Source of the DNA: Candidatus Fermentibacterota bacterium
GTDB lineage: Bacteria > Fermentibacterota > Fermentibacteria > Fermentibacterales > Fermentibacteraceae
Reading direction: 5' to 3'
Assembly: GCA_012523605.1 (NCBI GenBank)
Contig: JAAYTY010000146.1
Span: 1 to 13,719 of the forward strand
DNA length: 13,719 nt
Both the position numbers and the translations under genes were made by a program. Positions 1-8,770 of the stretch are shown here, in pieces. The notes beneath the pieces are model-generated. The model was not told the origin of the DNA, ran no database searches, and was given only the letters and a program-made list of their open reading frames with translations. Each line of letters opens with the position of its first letter. Position 1 is the first letter of the stretch.

Positions 1-1441
<1,441 letters not shown>

Positions 1442-1679
1442 CTCCTCTCCTCTCCGATAGTGTTCCCTCCTACCTGCATGATAGGAATATACCCCTGCGG
1501 CAGGCCGGAGGGGAGGCGCGGCGGGTGGAAGCACACGGTCCGCGGTAGAATCCGCACTGGACCGGTCGAGCCCGGCTTCGGTAGAATCCAGCGACTGCCA
1601 CGAACGGAACCAGGGCGGGAGCGGCGGCGACCGCGCTCCCCGGGCGGATCCGCCGTGGCGCAGATGAAGGGACAGACAG
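1442..1679. promoter_or_regulatory. Divergent intergenic region with duplicated CGGTAGAATCC
   Basis: This 238-bp gap separates the leftward protease gene from the rightward DUF362 gene and must hold promoters for both. The 11-bp sequence CGGTAGAATCC occurs twice on the plus strand, at 1543-1553 and 1579-1589, followed in both cases by a similar GC(N)ACTG stretch. Each copy contains TAGAAT, one mismatch from a sigma-70 -10 hexamer. The second has TGGACC 18 bp upstream as a weak -35 candidate. On the minus strand, TATATT (complement of 1486-1491) lies in an unusually AT-rich patch and could be the -10 for the protease. All of these are pattern matches only. No RNA gene or convincing terminator is visible here. 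Confidence 0.35.
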
Positions 1680-2816
1680 ATGGCCCGGAGCAGAGTGGCC
1701 GTACTCCGCACCAGCCCTGAAACAGTGACGGACGACTACACGCGTCTGATGCGCAGCATAGGCTATGCGGACAGCCTTGACAGGTCATGCGACGTCATCC
1801 TGAAGATCAACATCTCGTGGCATCACTGGTATCCCGCATGCTCCACCACGCCCTGGCAGCTCGACGGAGTGATTCGCACCCTCCTGTCCGACGGATGGCG
1901 GAGGGACCAGCTGATCTCGGCTCACAACCGAACGGTGGTCGTGTCGGATGTCGCCGGCGAGAAGGGCAACCATCTGGTCCAGGTCGACGAGGGTCTTCAC
2001 GGAATCAGGAAGGTCCGCCTCTACTCCCCGGAGGTGAAGTGGGTTCCGTACAGGACGAAGAGCCCCTACCGGGTGCTCGACTCGATCTTCCCGGACGGCG
2101 TGATGATACCGGAGGTTCTCATCGGCAGGAACATCGTCCACCTTCCGACCGTGAAGACCCACGTCTTCACCACGATCACCGGCGCCATGAAGAACGCCTT
2201 CGGCGGCCTCCTCAGCGAAAGGCGTCACTGGACGCACAGCCGGATACACGAGACGCTCGTGGATCTGCTCCAGATCCAGAAGGAGATCCATCCCGGCATC
2301 CTCGCCGTGATGGACGGAACCTTCGCGGGGGAGGGGCCCGGCCCCAGGGCGATGATCCCGCATGTCAAGAACATGATACTCGCCTCTGCGGACCAGGTCG
2401 CTATAGATGCGATCAGCGCGAAGCTCCAAGGCTTCGATCCCATGAAGCTCGACTTTATAAGGCTGGCCCACGAGGCAGGCCTGGGAACGGGCGCCCCGGC
2501 GGACATAGAGGTGGTGGGCGAGGACATCTCCGGAGTCGACTGGCACTTCGTCCAGACCGACACCTTCGCCAGCAGAGGGCAGAAGGCCATCTACCACGGC
2601 TGGCTGAAGCCGTTCGAGAGCCTTCTGCTCAGGAGTCCTCTCGTCCCCTGGTCCTACATCGCGAGCAGGGCGTATCACGACCTCTTCTGGATGAACCTCG
2701 TCGGGAAGAAGAGGGTGCAGGAGGCGATGAAGACCGGGTACGGCAGGCTTTTCGATCTTTACGGATCGCCCGCCACTATCCCGGGTGCGGACGCCTGGAG
2801 GCCGGCGGGGCTGTGA
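1680..2816 (+). CDS. DUF362 domain-containing protein
   Basis: This 378-aa protein starts at an ATG with AAGGGA just upstream. It has the hallmark DUF362 core: IGRNIVHLPTVKTH followed by TTITGAMKNAFGG (about residues 147-176), then a later segment placing an acidic DGT near 214 and a VAIDAISAKLQG helix near 239-250. DUF362 proteins are of uncertain biochemical function. Some family members carry ferredoxin-type 4Fe-4S motifs, but none is visible here: cysteines are few and scattered. No signal peptide or membrane segment is evident, so it is probably cytoplasmic. It begins the rightward series and is followed after 13 nt by gpsA, so the two are likely co-transcribed. The family call is confident; the role is unknown. 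Confidence 0.85.
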   Translation: MARSRVAVLRTSPETVTDDYTRLMRSIGYADSLDRSCDVILKINISWHHWYPACSTTPWQLDGVIRTLLSDGWRRDQLISAHNRTVVVSDVAGEKGNHLVQVDEGLHGIRKVRLYSPEVKWVPYRTKSPYRVLDSIFPDGVMIPEVLIGRNIVHLPTVKTHVFTTITGAMKNAFGGLLSERRHWTHSRIHETLVDLLQIQKEIHPGILAVMDGTFAGEGPGPRAMIPHVKNMILASADQVAIDAISAKLQGFDPMKLDFIRLAHEAGLGTGAPADIEVVGEDISGVDWHFVQTDTFASRGQKAIYHGWLKPFESLLLRSPLVPWSYIASRAYHDLFWMNLVGKKRVQEAMKTGYGRLFDLYGSPATIPGADAWRPAGL

Positions 2817-2829
2817 GCGGAGCCCGGGC

Positions 2830-3825
2830 ATGCGGCTGACAGTGCTCGGCTGCGGAAGGTGGGGCTCGTTCCTTCTCTGGTATGCCCGCCGTCTCGGCAT
2901 GGAAGCCACCGGCTGGGAGCCGGCCGGCAGCCCCGTGCTCGGGGAACTCACCGAGAGAGGCGGCAACCGGTATCTGGAGCTTCCCCGGGATGTTGTTCTC
3001 ACGGACTCGCTGGACGAAGCCCTGCCGTGTGATATCCTGCTCGCGGCCGTGCCCTCCCAGGAATGGAGGGGCCTTGCCGCGACGATCGGCGGGACCGGCC
3101 TCGAGGACACCGACCTCGTCCTCTGCATGAAGGGGCTGGAGAAGGGCACGGGTCTGCGACTCTCGCAGGTCGCGGAGGGCGCCGGTCTGCGGCCGCGGTC
3201 GCTGTCGGCCCTCCTGGGGCCGGGCCATCCCCAGCAGCTTGTTCAGGGCATCCCCACCTGCATGCTGGCGGCATCGGCTGACGAGGAGGCCTCGAGGAGG
3301 ATCTCCGGATTGCTTGGCAGCAGCCTCGTGAGGATGTACCGCTCGCAGGACATGATCGGGTGCGAGATAGGCGCGGCCGCCAAGAACGTCGTCGGAATAG
3401 CCGCCGGAATGCTCGACGGGCTTGGTTTCGCCGGGCTGAAGGGTGCGCTGATGGCAAGGGCGCCCCAGGAGATCGCCCGTGTCGCAGCAGCCGCCGGCGG
3501 CGACTGGCGAAGCGTGTACGGGCTGTCCCACCTCGGCGATTACGAGGCCACGCTGTTCTCCCCGTTCAGCAGAAACAGGGCGTTCGGCGAGGCTGTGGTA
3601 CGGGGCGGAACTTTCGAGGGTCTCGCCGAGGGCGTCCATACCGCGGACGCCCTGTATTCCCTGGCGCAGTCGCTCGGTGTCGAGGCTCCGATCACCTCCG
3701 CAGTGAGAGATGTCATACAAGGAACCTGCTCCGCGGCCGAGGCCGTCGAGCGCCTCTTCGGAAGGCCGTCGAAGGAGGAGTTCCAGCCAGACTTGGGATA
3801 CCCGCCCAGGGGGGCCTGCACGTGA
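2830..3825 (+). CDS. gpsA: NAD(P)H-dependent glycerol-3-phosphate dehydrogenase
   Basis: The enzyme reduces dihydroxyacetone phosphate to sn-glycerol 3-phosphate, the backbone precursor of phospholipids, in the cytoplasm. The 331-aa protein matches the usual family length. It opens with a Rossmann motif GCGRWG (7-12), then CMKGLEKG with Lys101, GPGHPQQL (130-137), the catalytic Lys185 in EIGAAAKN, and a C-terminal domain with LGD (235-237), SPFSRNRAFG (244-253) and AEGVHTA (266-272). I chose the ATG at 2830 because the Rossmann strand begins there; an in-frame codon at 2785 would overlap the previous gene. Several motifs are off-consensus: GPGHPQQL replaces the usual GPSHAEE-like string, and GLSHLGDYEATLF replaces the common GLAGLGDLVVTC. 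All core catalytic positions that I can identify are kept. Confidence 0.88.
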   Translation: MRLTVLGCGRWGSFLLWYARRLGMEATGWEPAGSPVLGELTERGGNRYLELPRDVVLTDSLDEALPCDILLAAVPSQEWRGLAATIGGTGLEDTDLVLCMKGLEKGTGLRLSQVAEGAGLRPRSLSALLGPGHPQQLVQGIPTCMLAASADEEASRRISGLLGSSLVRMYRSQDMIGCEIGAAAKNVVGIAAGMLDGLGFAGLKGALMARAPQEIARVAAAAGGDWRSVYGLSHLGDYEATLFSPFSRNRAFGEAVVRGGTFEGLAEGVHTADALYSLAQSLGVEAPITSAVRDVIQGTCSAAEAVERLFGRPSKEEFQPDLGYPPRGACT

Positions 3826-4964
3826 TCACTGCGGCTATCCTCTCCGCCGTGCTCTCCGCCGGGGGCTGCCGCTACTTCTGGATATCGGCCGACGGGCTCG
3901 AGACCGAAGCCTCCGTGGAGGCGCTCATGGCCGCCGCGGCTGCCGCCGGAGCGAACGGGGTCATCGTGCAGGTCGCCGGGAGGGGCGAGGCCTGGTACCG
4001 CTCGGACGAGCTTCCCATGGCTCGGGTGACCGCCGATTTCGACCCGCTTGCGCTCGTTCTGTCCGAGGCCGCCCGATACGGCATGGAGGTGCATGCCTGG
4101 GTGAACGCCTTCCTCACCTGGTCCGCGCCGTTCGAACCGGGCGACAGGCGGCACGTGTGGCATGCACATCCCGAGTGGTTCATGGAGGATTCTTCCGGCA
4201 GGTCCACTCGCTCGTACTCCAGGGAGGAGTGCGAAGCGGCGGGGATAGTGGGCGCAACCCTGTCCCCGGCCGTGCCCGCGGTGAGGGAGCGTCTGGCGCG
4301 GATCTGCTGCGAGATCCCGGCCAGGTATGACGTGGACGGCATCCACCTCGACTACATCAGGTATCCCGGAGCCGGCTTCGGGTTCGAGGCCGCCGCGAGG
4401 GATCGCTTCTTCCTCGAGACGGGCGCCGACCCGCCGTGGCTCCCCTCCGCCCGCCGCTTCGCGGGTTCGACCGCCTCGAGCGGGGAGTGGCGGGACTACC
4501 GCGCGGACCTGGTTACAGAATCGGTGCGCTGCGTGCGTGCGGCGCTGAGATCATCCCGTCCGGGCGTCATGCTCTCGGCGGCGGTGATGGCGGATCCGCG
4601 CACCGCCCTGGAGGATTACGGCTGCGACTGGGCGGCCTGGCTGGACGAGGGGCTGGTCGATTTCGTCTGCCCGATGGCCTACACGACCAGCAGGACCCGC
4701 GCCGCGGAGCTTGCGAGGCTCGGCGCGGCGGCCGGGGGCGACAGGGCGGTCCACGGCATCGCCGTCTTCAACCAGACCCTGGCGGACGCCCTGCCCGGGG
4801 CCGGCGAGGCGCTGTCCGCAGGTGCAGGAGGAGTCTGCGTGTACAGCCTCAACACCTTCGATCCCGCTCAGTCCGAGATGCTGTCGGGATTCTGGGGCTC
4901 CGGCAGTCCAGTCCACCCGCCGGATGCCGCGATCCTTCACAGGCTGGCGGGGTGGAGGCCGTGA
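3822..4964 (+). CDS. GHL10-family (glycosyl hydrolase-like 10) protein
   Basis: This 380-aa protein resembles the GHL10/YngK family of TIM-barrel, putatively carbohydrate-active proteins. Recognisable elements are an N-terminal FWISADGLE strand, VHAWVNAF (90-97), the signature DGIHLDYIRYP (172-182) with its conserved acidic residue, VDFVCPMAYT (279-288) and a final VYSLNTFD strand. The GTG start at 3822 overlaps the gpsA stop as GTGA and has AGGGGGG 7 nt upstream. The first 15 residues (MITAAILSAVLSAGG before Cys16) form a short hydrophobic stretch that could be a signal peptide or a poor lipobox, but there is no positive N-region, so export is uncertain. The substrate is unknown; cell-wall or envelope glycans would fit the neighbouring envelope genes. 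Confidence 0.8.
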   Translation: MITAAILSAVLSAGGCRYFWISADGLETEASVEALMAAAAAAGANGVIVQVAGRGEAWYRSDELPMARVTADFDPLALVLSEAARYGMEVHAWVNAFLTWSAPFEPGDRRHVWHAHPEWFMEDSSGRSTRSYSREECEAAGIVGATLSPAVPAVRERLARICCEIPARYDVDGIHLDYIRYPGAGFGFEAAARDRFFLETGADPPWLPSARRFAGSTASSGEWRDYRADLVTESVRCVRAALRSSRPGVMLSAAVMADPRTALEDYGCDWAAWLDEGLVDFVCPMAYTTSRTRAAELARLGAAAGGDRAVHGIAVFNQTLADALPGAGEALSAGAGGVCVYSLNTFDPAQSEMLSGFWGSGSPVHPPDAAILHRLAGWRP

Positions 4965-5722
4965 GGCTCTCGGTCCTCTCCAGCGGCAGCGGCGGAAACT
5001 GCACCGTGATAGAGCACGACGGATTCTGCATGCTCGTGGACGCCGGACTGGGGTGGAGGGAGACCAGGCGCAGGATGGCGGCCGCCGGCATGGAGGGGGT
5101 CGAGCCTTCCCTGCTCCTCATCAGCCACGAGCACGGGGATCACTGTTCCGGAGCCGACGTGCTCTGCAGGAAGTTCGGGATGCACGCCATGGCCAGTCCG
5201 GGAACTCTGAAAGCCCTGGGCGACAGGCTCGCCCGAACGCCCGGAACCACGACTCTGCCAAACGGAACCTCCCGCACCGTCGGCCCGTTCATAGTGACGG
5301 CCTTCCCCCTCGCGCATGACGCAGCCGATCCCAGTGGGTATGTAATCGAGTGGGAGTGCGGCCGGCTGGGCATAGCCACCGACCTGGGGAGCTGGGGCCA
5401 CCTGGAGGCCAGCGAGCTCTCTGGATGCACTGCGCTGGTTCTCGAGTTCAACCACGATACCGGCATGCTCTGGGACGGGCCGTACTCGTGGCCGCTGAAG
5501 CAGAGGATAGCCTCGTCCAGGGGGCATCTGTCGAACTCCGATGCGGCGATGCTGGTGGACAGGATAAGACACCCGGGGCTCGAGGCCGTGATTCTCGCTC
5601 ACCTGAGCCGGGAGAACAACTCACCCGGGATGGCGGAGGAGGCTGCCCGCTCGGTCCTGGGGACCGGTTCGGCGGTGGCCGTGGGCGACCAGTTCGAGGC
5701 GATCCCCGCGATGGATCTCTGA
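4961..5722 (+). CDS. Metallo-beta-lactamase-fold hydrolase, YycJ/WalJ type
   Basis: This 253-aa protein has the complete MBL-fold metal site: HEHGDH (56-61), His119-Asp120 in PLAHDAA, Asp141 in IATDLG, and His214 in LAHLSRENN. The start (RLSVLSSGSGGN) and the stretch FNHDTGML...WPLKQRI...GHLSNSDAA match the YycJ/WalJ (VicX) subfamily closely as I remember it. That subfamily is a likely nuclease or phosphodiesterase reported to affect cell-wall homeostasis or DNA repair in Firmicutes. No signal peptide is seen, so it should be cytoplasmic. The GTG at 4961 overlaps the preceding stop (GTGA). A GGAGG lies only 2 nt upstream, so the in-frame GTG at 4952 is an alternative. The two-component genes that accompany it in Firmicutes are absent here. 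Confidence 0.87.
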   Translation: MRLSVLSSGSGGNCTVIEHDGFCMLVDAGLGWRETRRRMAAAGMEGVEPSLLLISHEHGDHCSGADVLCRKFGMHAMASPGTLKALGDRLARTPGTTTLPNGTSRTVGPFIVTAFPLAHDAADPSGYVIEWECGRLGIATDLGSWGHLEASELSGCTALVLEFNHDTGMLWDGPYSWPLKQRIASSRGHLSNSDAAMLVDRIRHPGLEAVILAHLSRENNSPGMAEEAARSVLGTGSAVAVGDQFEAIPAMDL

Positions 5723-5734
5723 AGGAGGTCTGGC

Positions 5735-6259
5735 GTGAAGTTCCTGCTCCCTTCGTTCGTGCTCGCTCTCTCGGCGGCGGGACTCGATCTCGACGTCGGG
5801 GTCACGGCCGGCTCGGTCTTCCCGGTGGGTTCGTGGGGCGAGCAGATCGGCTCCGGCCTGTCCGCAAGGGCTGCGGTGCAGTGGAAGCCGGCGGCCCGCT
5901 TGGGGGCTGGCGCATCCCTCGGGATAGGGATCTACGGAGACGAATACGACGGCGACGCCTCCGTGGTCATGCTCTCTCCCGAGATCACGGGCTCCTTCCA
6001 CCTCCGTCCCTGGGGCAGGAGCTTCAATCCCGGCATAGAGGCCGGGTTCGGGATGAACCGCACCTCGATGGAATGCGCCGGCGGCTCCGATCCCGCATCG
6101 TGGGATCCCTTCTGGAGGGCGGGCCTGCGCTGGGATTTCGGAATGGGTTCGGGCTTCCGCGGCGCGATCGGCTTCGACCTTGCGAGCATACTATCTCAGA
6201 GGGTCTCTTCCGACTCCTTCTCGATCCTCTTCAGGCTGTCCAGGGAGGTGGAGCTGTGA
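5735..6259 (+). CDS. Small outer-membrane beta-barrel protein (putative)
   Basis: The 174-aa product begins with a clear signal peptide (MKFLLPSFVLALSAAG) and continues as alternating polar/hydrophobic strands rich in glycine and aromatic residues, for example DVGVTAGSVFPVG, LGAGASLGIGIYG and PGIEAGFGMN. It ends in strands such as RAGLRWDFG and a terminal FRLSREVEL. This is the look of an eight-stranded outer-membrane barrel (OmpW/OmpA-barrel size range), although the last residue is Leu rather than the common Phe. The GTG start at 5735 has a strong AAGGAGG 6 nt upstream. The 12-nt gap to the hydrolase before it, and the 4-nt overlap with the lipoprotein after it, argue for one operon and perhaps a functional pair with the lipoprotein. 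I recognise no specific family. Confidence 0.7.
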   Translation: MKFLLPSFVLALSAAGLDLDVGVTAGSVFPVGSWGEQIGSGLSARAAVQWKPAARLGAGASLGIGIYGDEYDGDASVVMLSPEITGSFHLRPWGRSFNPGIEAGFGMNRTSMECAGGSDPASWDPFWRAGLRWDFGMGSGFRGAIGFDLASILSQRVSSDSFSILFRLSREVEL

Positions 6260-6888
6260 GAAGGATTGTTCCGATCCTCTTCCTGCTCTCTGCCGCCTGC
6301 GGGCGCAACCCGCTTCTGTTCAGGCTCGGCGCGGACTACTACCCCGTATCCTCAATCGGGAGCGAGTGGGAGTATCAGGTGGCGTCCGGCGGCGGCGTCA
6401 TCACGACCGTCGTAGACCAAATCGTGATGGGCGAGAGGACCTGCTACAGGGTCCAGACCGGAGCGGACTACTCCTACTGGATCAGCGACGAGGGCAGACT
6501 GGAGCACTACGAGGACCACAGGGTGATGTTCAACGGCTACGAGGTCCCCGTCTTCCAGGCGTGGGTGACGTGGCTCGACTGGCCCCTGGCCGTGGGCGCT
6601 TCGCGCACCGACAGCGCCTCGACCTTCGCCGTAAGCCAGGGGGTGACGATCAGCCACAGATGGCGGCGCACTACCGAGGTGGCGGGCATAGGCGAAGCCG
6701 CCGGCTACGAAGAGTGCTACCACCTGGTGATGAGCGAGACGATCATCGACTGGGTGCAGACCGGCGGGTTCGAGCCGGAGACCAGCGCCACGACGAGGGA
6801 CATCTGGCTGGCGCCCGATGTGGGCATGGTGCTGAAAGTCACCCCGGACAGCACCCTGACCCTGGTGAGCTACCGGCCGGGGTCCTGA
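6256..6888 (+). CDS. Putative lipoprotein of unknown function
   Basis: The GTG at 6256 overlaps the barrel-protein stop (GTGA), with GGAGGTGGAG just upstream. The 210-aa product starts MRRIVPILFLLSAACGRN: two arginines, a hydrophobic run, then a lipobox-like SAAC with Cys15 as the probable lipidated residue. The mature part is beta-rich and has two further cysteines, in ERTCYRV and YEECYHL, which could form a disulphide in the periplasm. Segments such as WEYQVASGGG, GIGEAAGYEECYHL and DIWLAPDVGMVLKV resemble the repeated strand pattern of bacterial periplasmic proteins of the LolA/LppX or DUF3108 type, but I cannot assign a family. It is likely anchored to the outer membrane beside the barrel protein encoded before it. 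Confidence 0.72.
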   Translation: MRRIVPILFLLSAACGRNPLLFRLGADYYPVSSIGSEWEYQVASGGGVITTVVDQIVMGERTCYRVQTGADYSYWISDEGRLEHYEDHRVMFNGYEVPVFQAWVTWLDWPLAVGASRTDSASTFAVSQGVTISHRWRRTTEVAGIGEAAGYEECYHLVMSETIIDWVQTGGFEPETSATTRDIWLAPDVGMVLKVTPDSTLTLVSYRPGS

Positions 6889-6919
6889 CTTTGTCCCCGG
6901 CAGGACCGGAGCGCAGCCC

Positions 6920-7993
6920 GTGAGGCAGAGCCTCATAGAGGCCGTCTTCTCGCGCTCCTCGACCACCCGGGTCTTCCTCGGAGCCGGTCTGGAGGGGCTG
7001 GGGCGCACAGCAGGCCCAGGCTCGTACATCGTTCTCGACTCGGCGGTTGCCGGGCTCCATGCGGACAGGCTGGGCAGGGAGATGGGCGGACTCGCCGCCG
7101 GCGCGAGCGTGATCGAAGCCGACGAGCGGGCCAAGACCATGCGGACCGTAAAGGGCCTCCTCGCCGACTTCGCGGCCGCCGGCCTCGGCAGAAGCGGCTG
7201 CGTGGTAGCCGCGGGCGGAGGCATGGTCTGCGACACAGCCGCCTTCGCAGCCTCGATCTGGATGCGGGGCGTCAGGCTTGTCCTCGTTCCCACGACTCTC
7301 CTCGCCCAGGTGGACGCCTGCCTCGGCGGAAAGACCGGCGTGAATCTGGGGCGTGCGAAGAATCAGGCCGGAACATTCCATCCGGCCTCCGCCGTGTTCG
7401 TGGATCCCGCCTTCCTGGAGACCCTTCCGCGCCGTGAGATTCGCTGCGGGCTCGGGGAGATCCTCAAGACGGCCGTCGTTTCGGGCGACAGGAAGCTCAG
7501 GGCCATGCTCGAGAGGATGCCCCGGACCTCCGCATCCATGCGGGACTGGGCGTCCGGCGCCGTACGGCGCTGCCTCGAGGCGAAGGCCGCGATAGTCTCC
7601 AGGGATCCCTTCGACGAGGGCGAGAGGGTGCTTCTCAACCTCGGACACACCCTCGGCCACGCGCTGGAGAGCGCCACAGGCTTCGATCTCGCGCACGGGG
7701 AGGCGGTCGCCCTGGGATGTCTGGCCTCGGCGGCCATGGCCCGTCGGGCCGGTGCGGCAGGCGGGCTCGAGGAGGAAATGCGTGAGCTGTGTCGTGCGAC
7801 CGGCCTGCGAGACCGCCTCGACCGGATCGACCTCCGGAGTGTGCGGCGGTATCTCGAACGCGACAAGAAGACCTCTTCCGGCGGGAGAACCTGGGTTTTC
7901 CCATACGGCTGGGGCGACTGTCGCCCGACCCTGCTCGAGGCCCGGGAGGAAACCGCTCTCCTCGCCGCCGGCCTGGAGGCCGTCACCAGTTGA
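6920..7993 (+). CDS. aroB: 3-Dehydroquinate synthase
   Basis: AroB converts DAHP to 3-dehydroquinate, step 2 of the shikimate pathway, using NAD+ and a divalent metal in the cytoplasm. The 357-aa length is typical. Visible motifs are the nucleotide-binding AAGGGMVCD (97-105), VPTTLLAQVDACLGGKTGVN (123-142) with Lys138, AKNQAGTF with Lys147, the metal ligands Glu180 (GLGEILK), His243 (NLGHTLGH) and His259 (LAHGEAV), and the late RDKK (314-317). The start is GTG at 6920, 31 nt after the lipoprotein. No other shikimate gene lies in the window, and it overlaps tatC by 4 nt (TTGA). Related sugar-phosphate cyclases (valiolone or DOI synthases) share this fold, but the motifs and context favour ordinary AroB. 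Confidence 0.93.
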   Translation: MRQSLIEAVFSRSSTTRVFLGAGLEGLGRTAGPGSYIVLDSAVAGLHADRLGREMGGLAAGASVIEADERAKTMRTVKGLLADFAAAGLGRSGCVVAAGGGMVCDTAAFAASIWMRGVRLVLVPTTLLAQVDACLGGKTGVNLGRAKNQAGTFHPASAVFVDPAFLETLPRREIRCGLGEILKTAVVSGDRKLRAMLERMPRTSASMRDWASGAVRRCLEAKAAIVSRDPFDEGERVLLNLGHTLGHALESATGFDLAHGEAVALGCLASAAMARRAGAAGGLEEEMRELCRATGLRDRLDRIDLRSVRRYLERDKKTSSGGRTWVFPYGWGDCRPTLLEAREETALLAAGLEAVTS

Positions 7994-8721
7994 AGAAGGT
8001 CTCGGAAGGCAGCTTCTGGGACCACCTTGAGGAGCTGAGGCAGAGGCTCTTCGTGGTCCTCGGCTGCCTCGCCCTGTTCACCGTAGCGGCATTCGCGTTC
8101 AGCCGACCGCTCATGCGTTTCGTGCTCTCGGCATGCCCCGGCTGCTCCCTGCAGACCCTCAGCCCGCACGAGGCCATCACGGCCCATCTCAAGCTCGCCC
8201 TGGCGGCCGGCGCGGTCGCATCGGCGCCCGTGGCGCTCTGGCATTTCTGGGGTTTCGTGTCGCCGGGCCTCTACGACTCCGAGCGGAGAGTCATGAGATG
8301 GGTCTTCGCGGTCTCCGTTCTGCTCTTCGCATCCGGAGTGGCTTTCGCCTGGCTTGTTCTGCTCCGGCCGACGCTCGCGCTGTTCCGGAGCTTCGAAACC
8401 GGGCCGATCACCGGCGGCTGGACGCTGTCCAACTTCGTCTCCTTCCTTGGTCAGTTCGCCCTGGTGTGCGGAGTGTCGTTCGAACTCCCGCTGGTCGTCG
8501 TTGCCCTGTCGGTCATGGGAATCGTCGATCCGTCCGCTCTTGGCAGATATCGCCGTCATGTGGTCGTAGGCCTGCTTGTGCTCGGGGCGATACTGCCCCC
8601 CAACGATCCGGTGACCCAGGTTCTGCTGGCCGCGCCGCTCTACGTGCTCTTCGAACTCAGTATCGTAGCAGCCCGCCTTATGGTCAGGCGGCGGAACGCC
8701 GGGGAGGAGGTCGGGGTCTGA
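7990..8721 (+). CDS. tatC: Sec-independent (Tat) protein translocase subunit TatC
   Basis: TatC is the inner-membrane receptor that recognises twin-arginine signal peptides and, with TatA/TatB, exports folded proteins. The 243-aa product carries the family landmarks: FWDHLEELRQR (9-19) with the conserved Glu15 and Arg17, LSPHEAITAHLKLAL (57-71), SPGLYDSERR (91-100), FELPLV (164-169) with the conserved glutamate, and LPPNDPVTQ (202-210). Six hydrophobic segments can be placed near 20-38, 66-90, 103-125, 148-172, 188-203 and 207-228. The TTG start at 7990 overlaps the aroB stop as TTGA, with GGAGG at 7975-7979 giving good spacing. No tatA/tatB lies in the window, so those partners must be elsewhere. 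Confidence 0.94.
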   Translation: MKKVSEGSFWDHLEELRQRLFVVLGCLALFTVAAFAFSRPLMRFVLSACPGCSLQTLSPHEAITAHLKLALAAGAVASAPVALWHFWGFVSPGLYDSERRVMRWVFAVSVLLFASGVAFAWLVLLRPTLALFRSFETGPITGGWTLSNFVSFLGQFALVCGVSFELPLVVVALSVMGIVDPSALGRYRRHVVVGLLVLGAILPPNDPVTQVLLAAPLYVLFELSIVAARLMVRRRNAGEEVGV

Positions 8722-8770
8722 TGGCTCCGGCGAGCCGCTGACTGTTATCATCGTGGCCCTGGAGGGTGCC

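Noticed and set aside
1460..1720. 86-codon plus-strand frame in the divergent intergenic region
   Set aside because: It is Arg/Gly/Pro-rich with no motif, has no convincing ribosome site and runs into the well-supported DUF362 gene in another frame.
1785..3149. 454-codon open frame on the minus strand
   Set aside because: It is antisense to the DUF362 gene and the start of gpsA, both of which have family motifs; its composition is Arg/Pro/His-rich with no recognisable domain.
3360..3821. Extension of the GHL10 frame about 154 codons upstream
   Set aside because: The extension overlaps gpsA, is Arg-rich and motif-free, and the GTG at 3822 has a good ribosome-binding site and a hydrophobic start.
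8723..8736. GGCTC-CGGC-GAGCC hairpin after tatC as a terminator
   Set aside because: The stem is only 5 bp and no T-run follows; the next gene is close and reads in the same direction.
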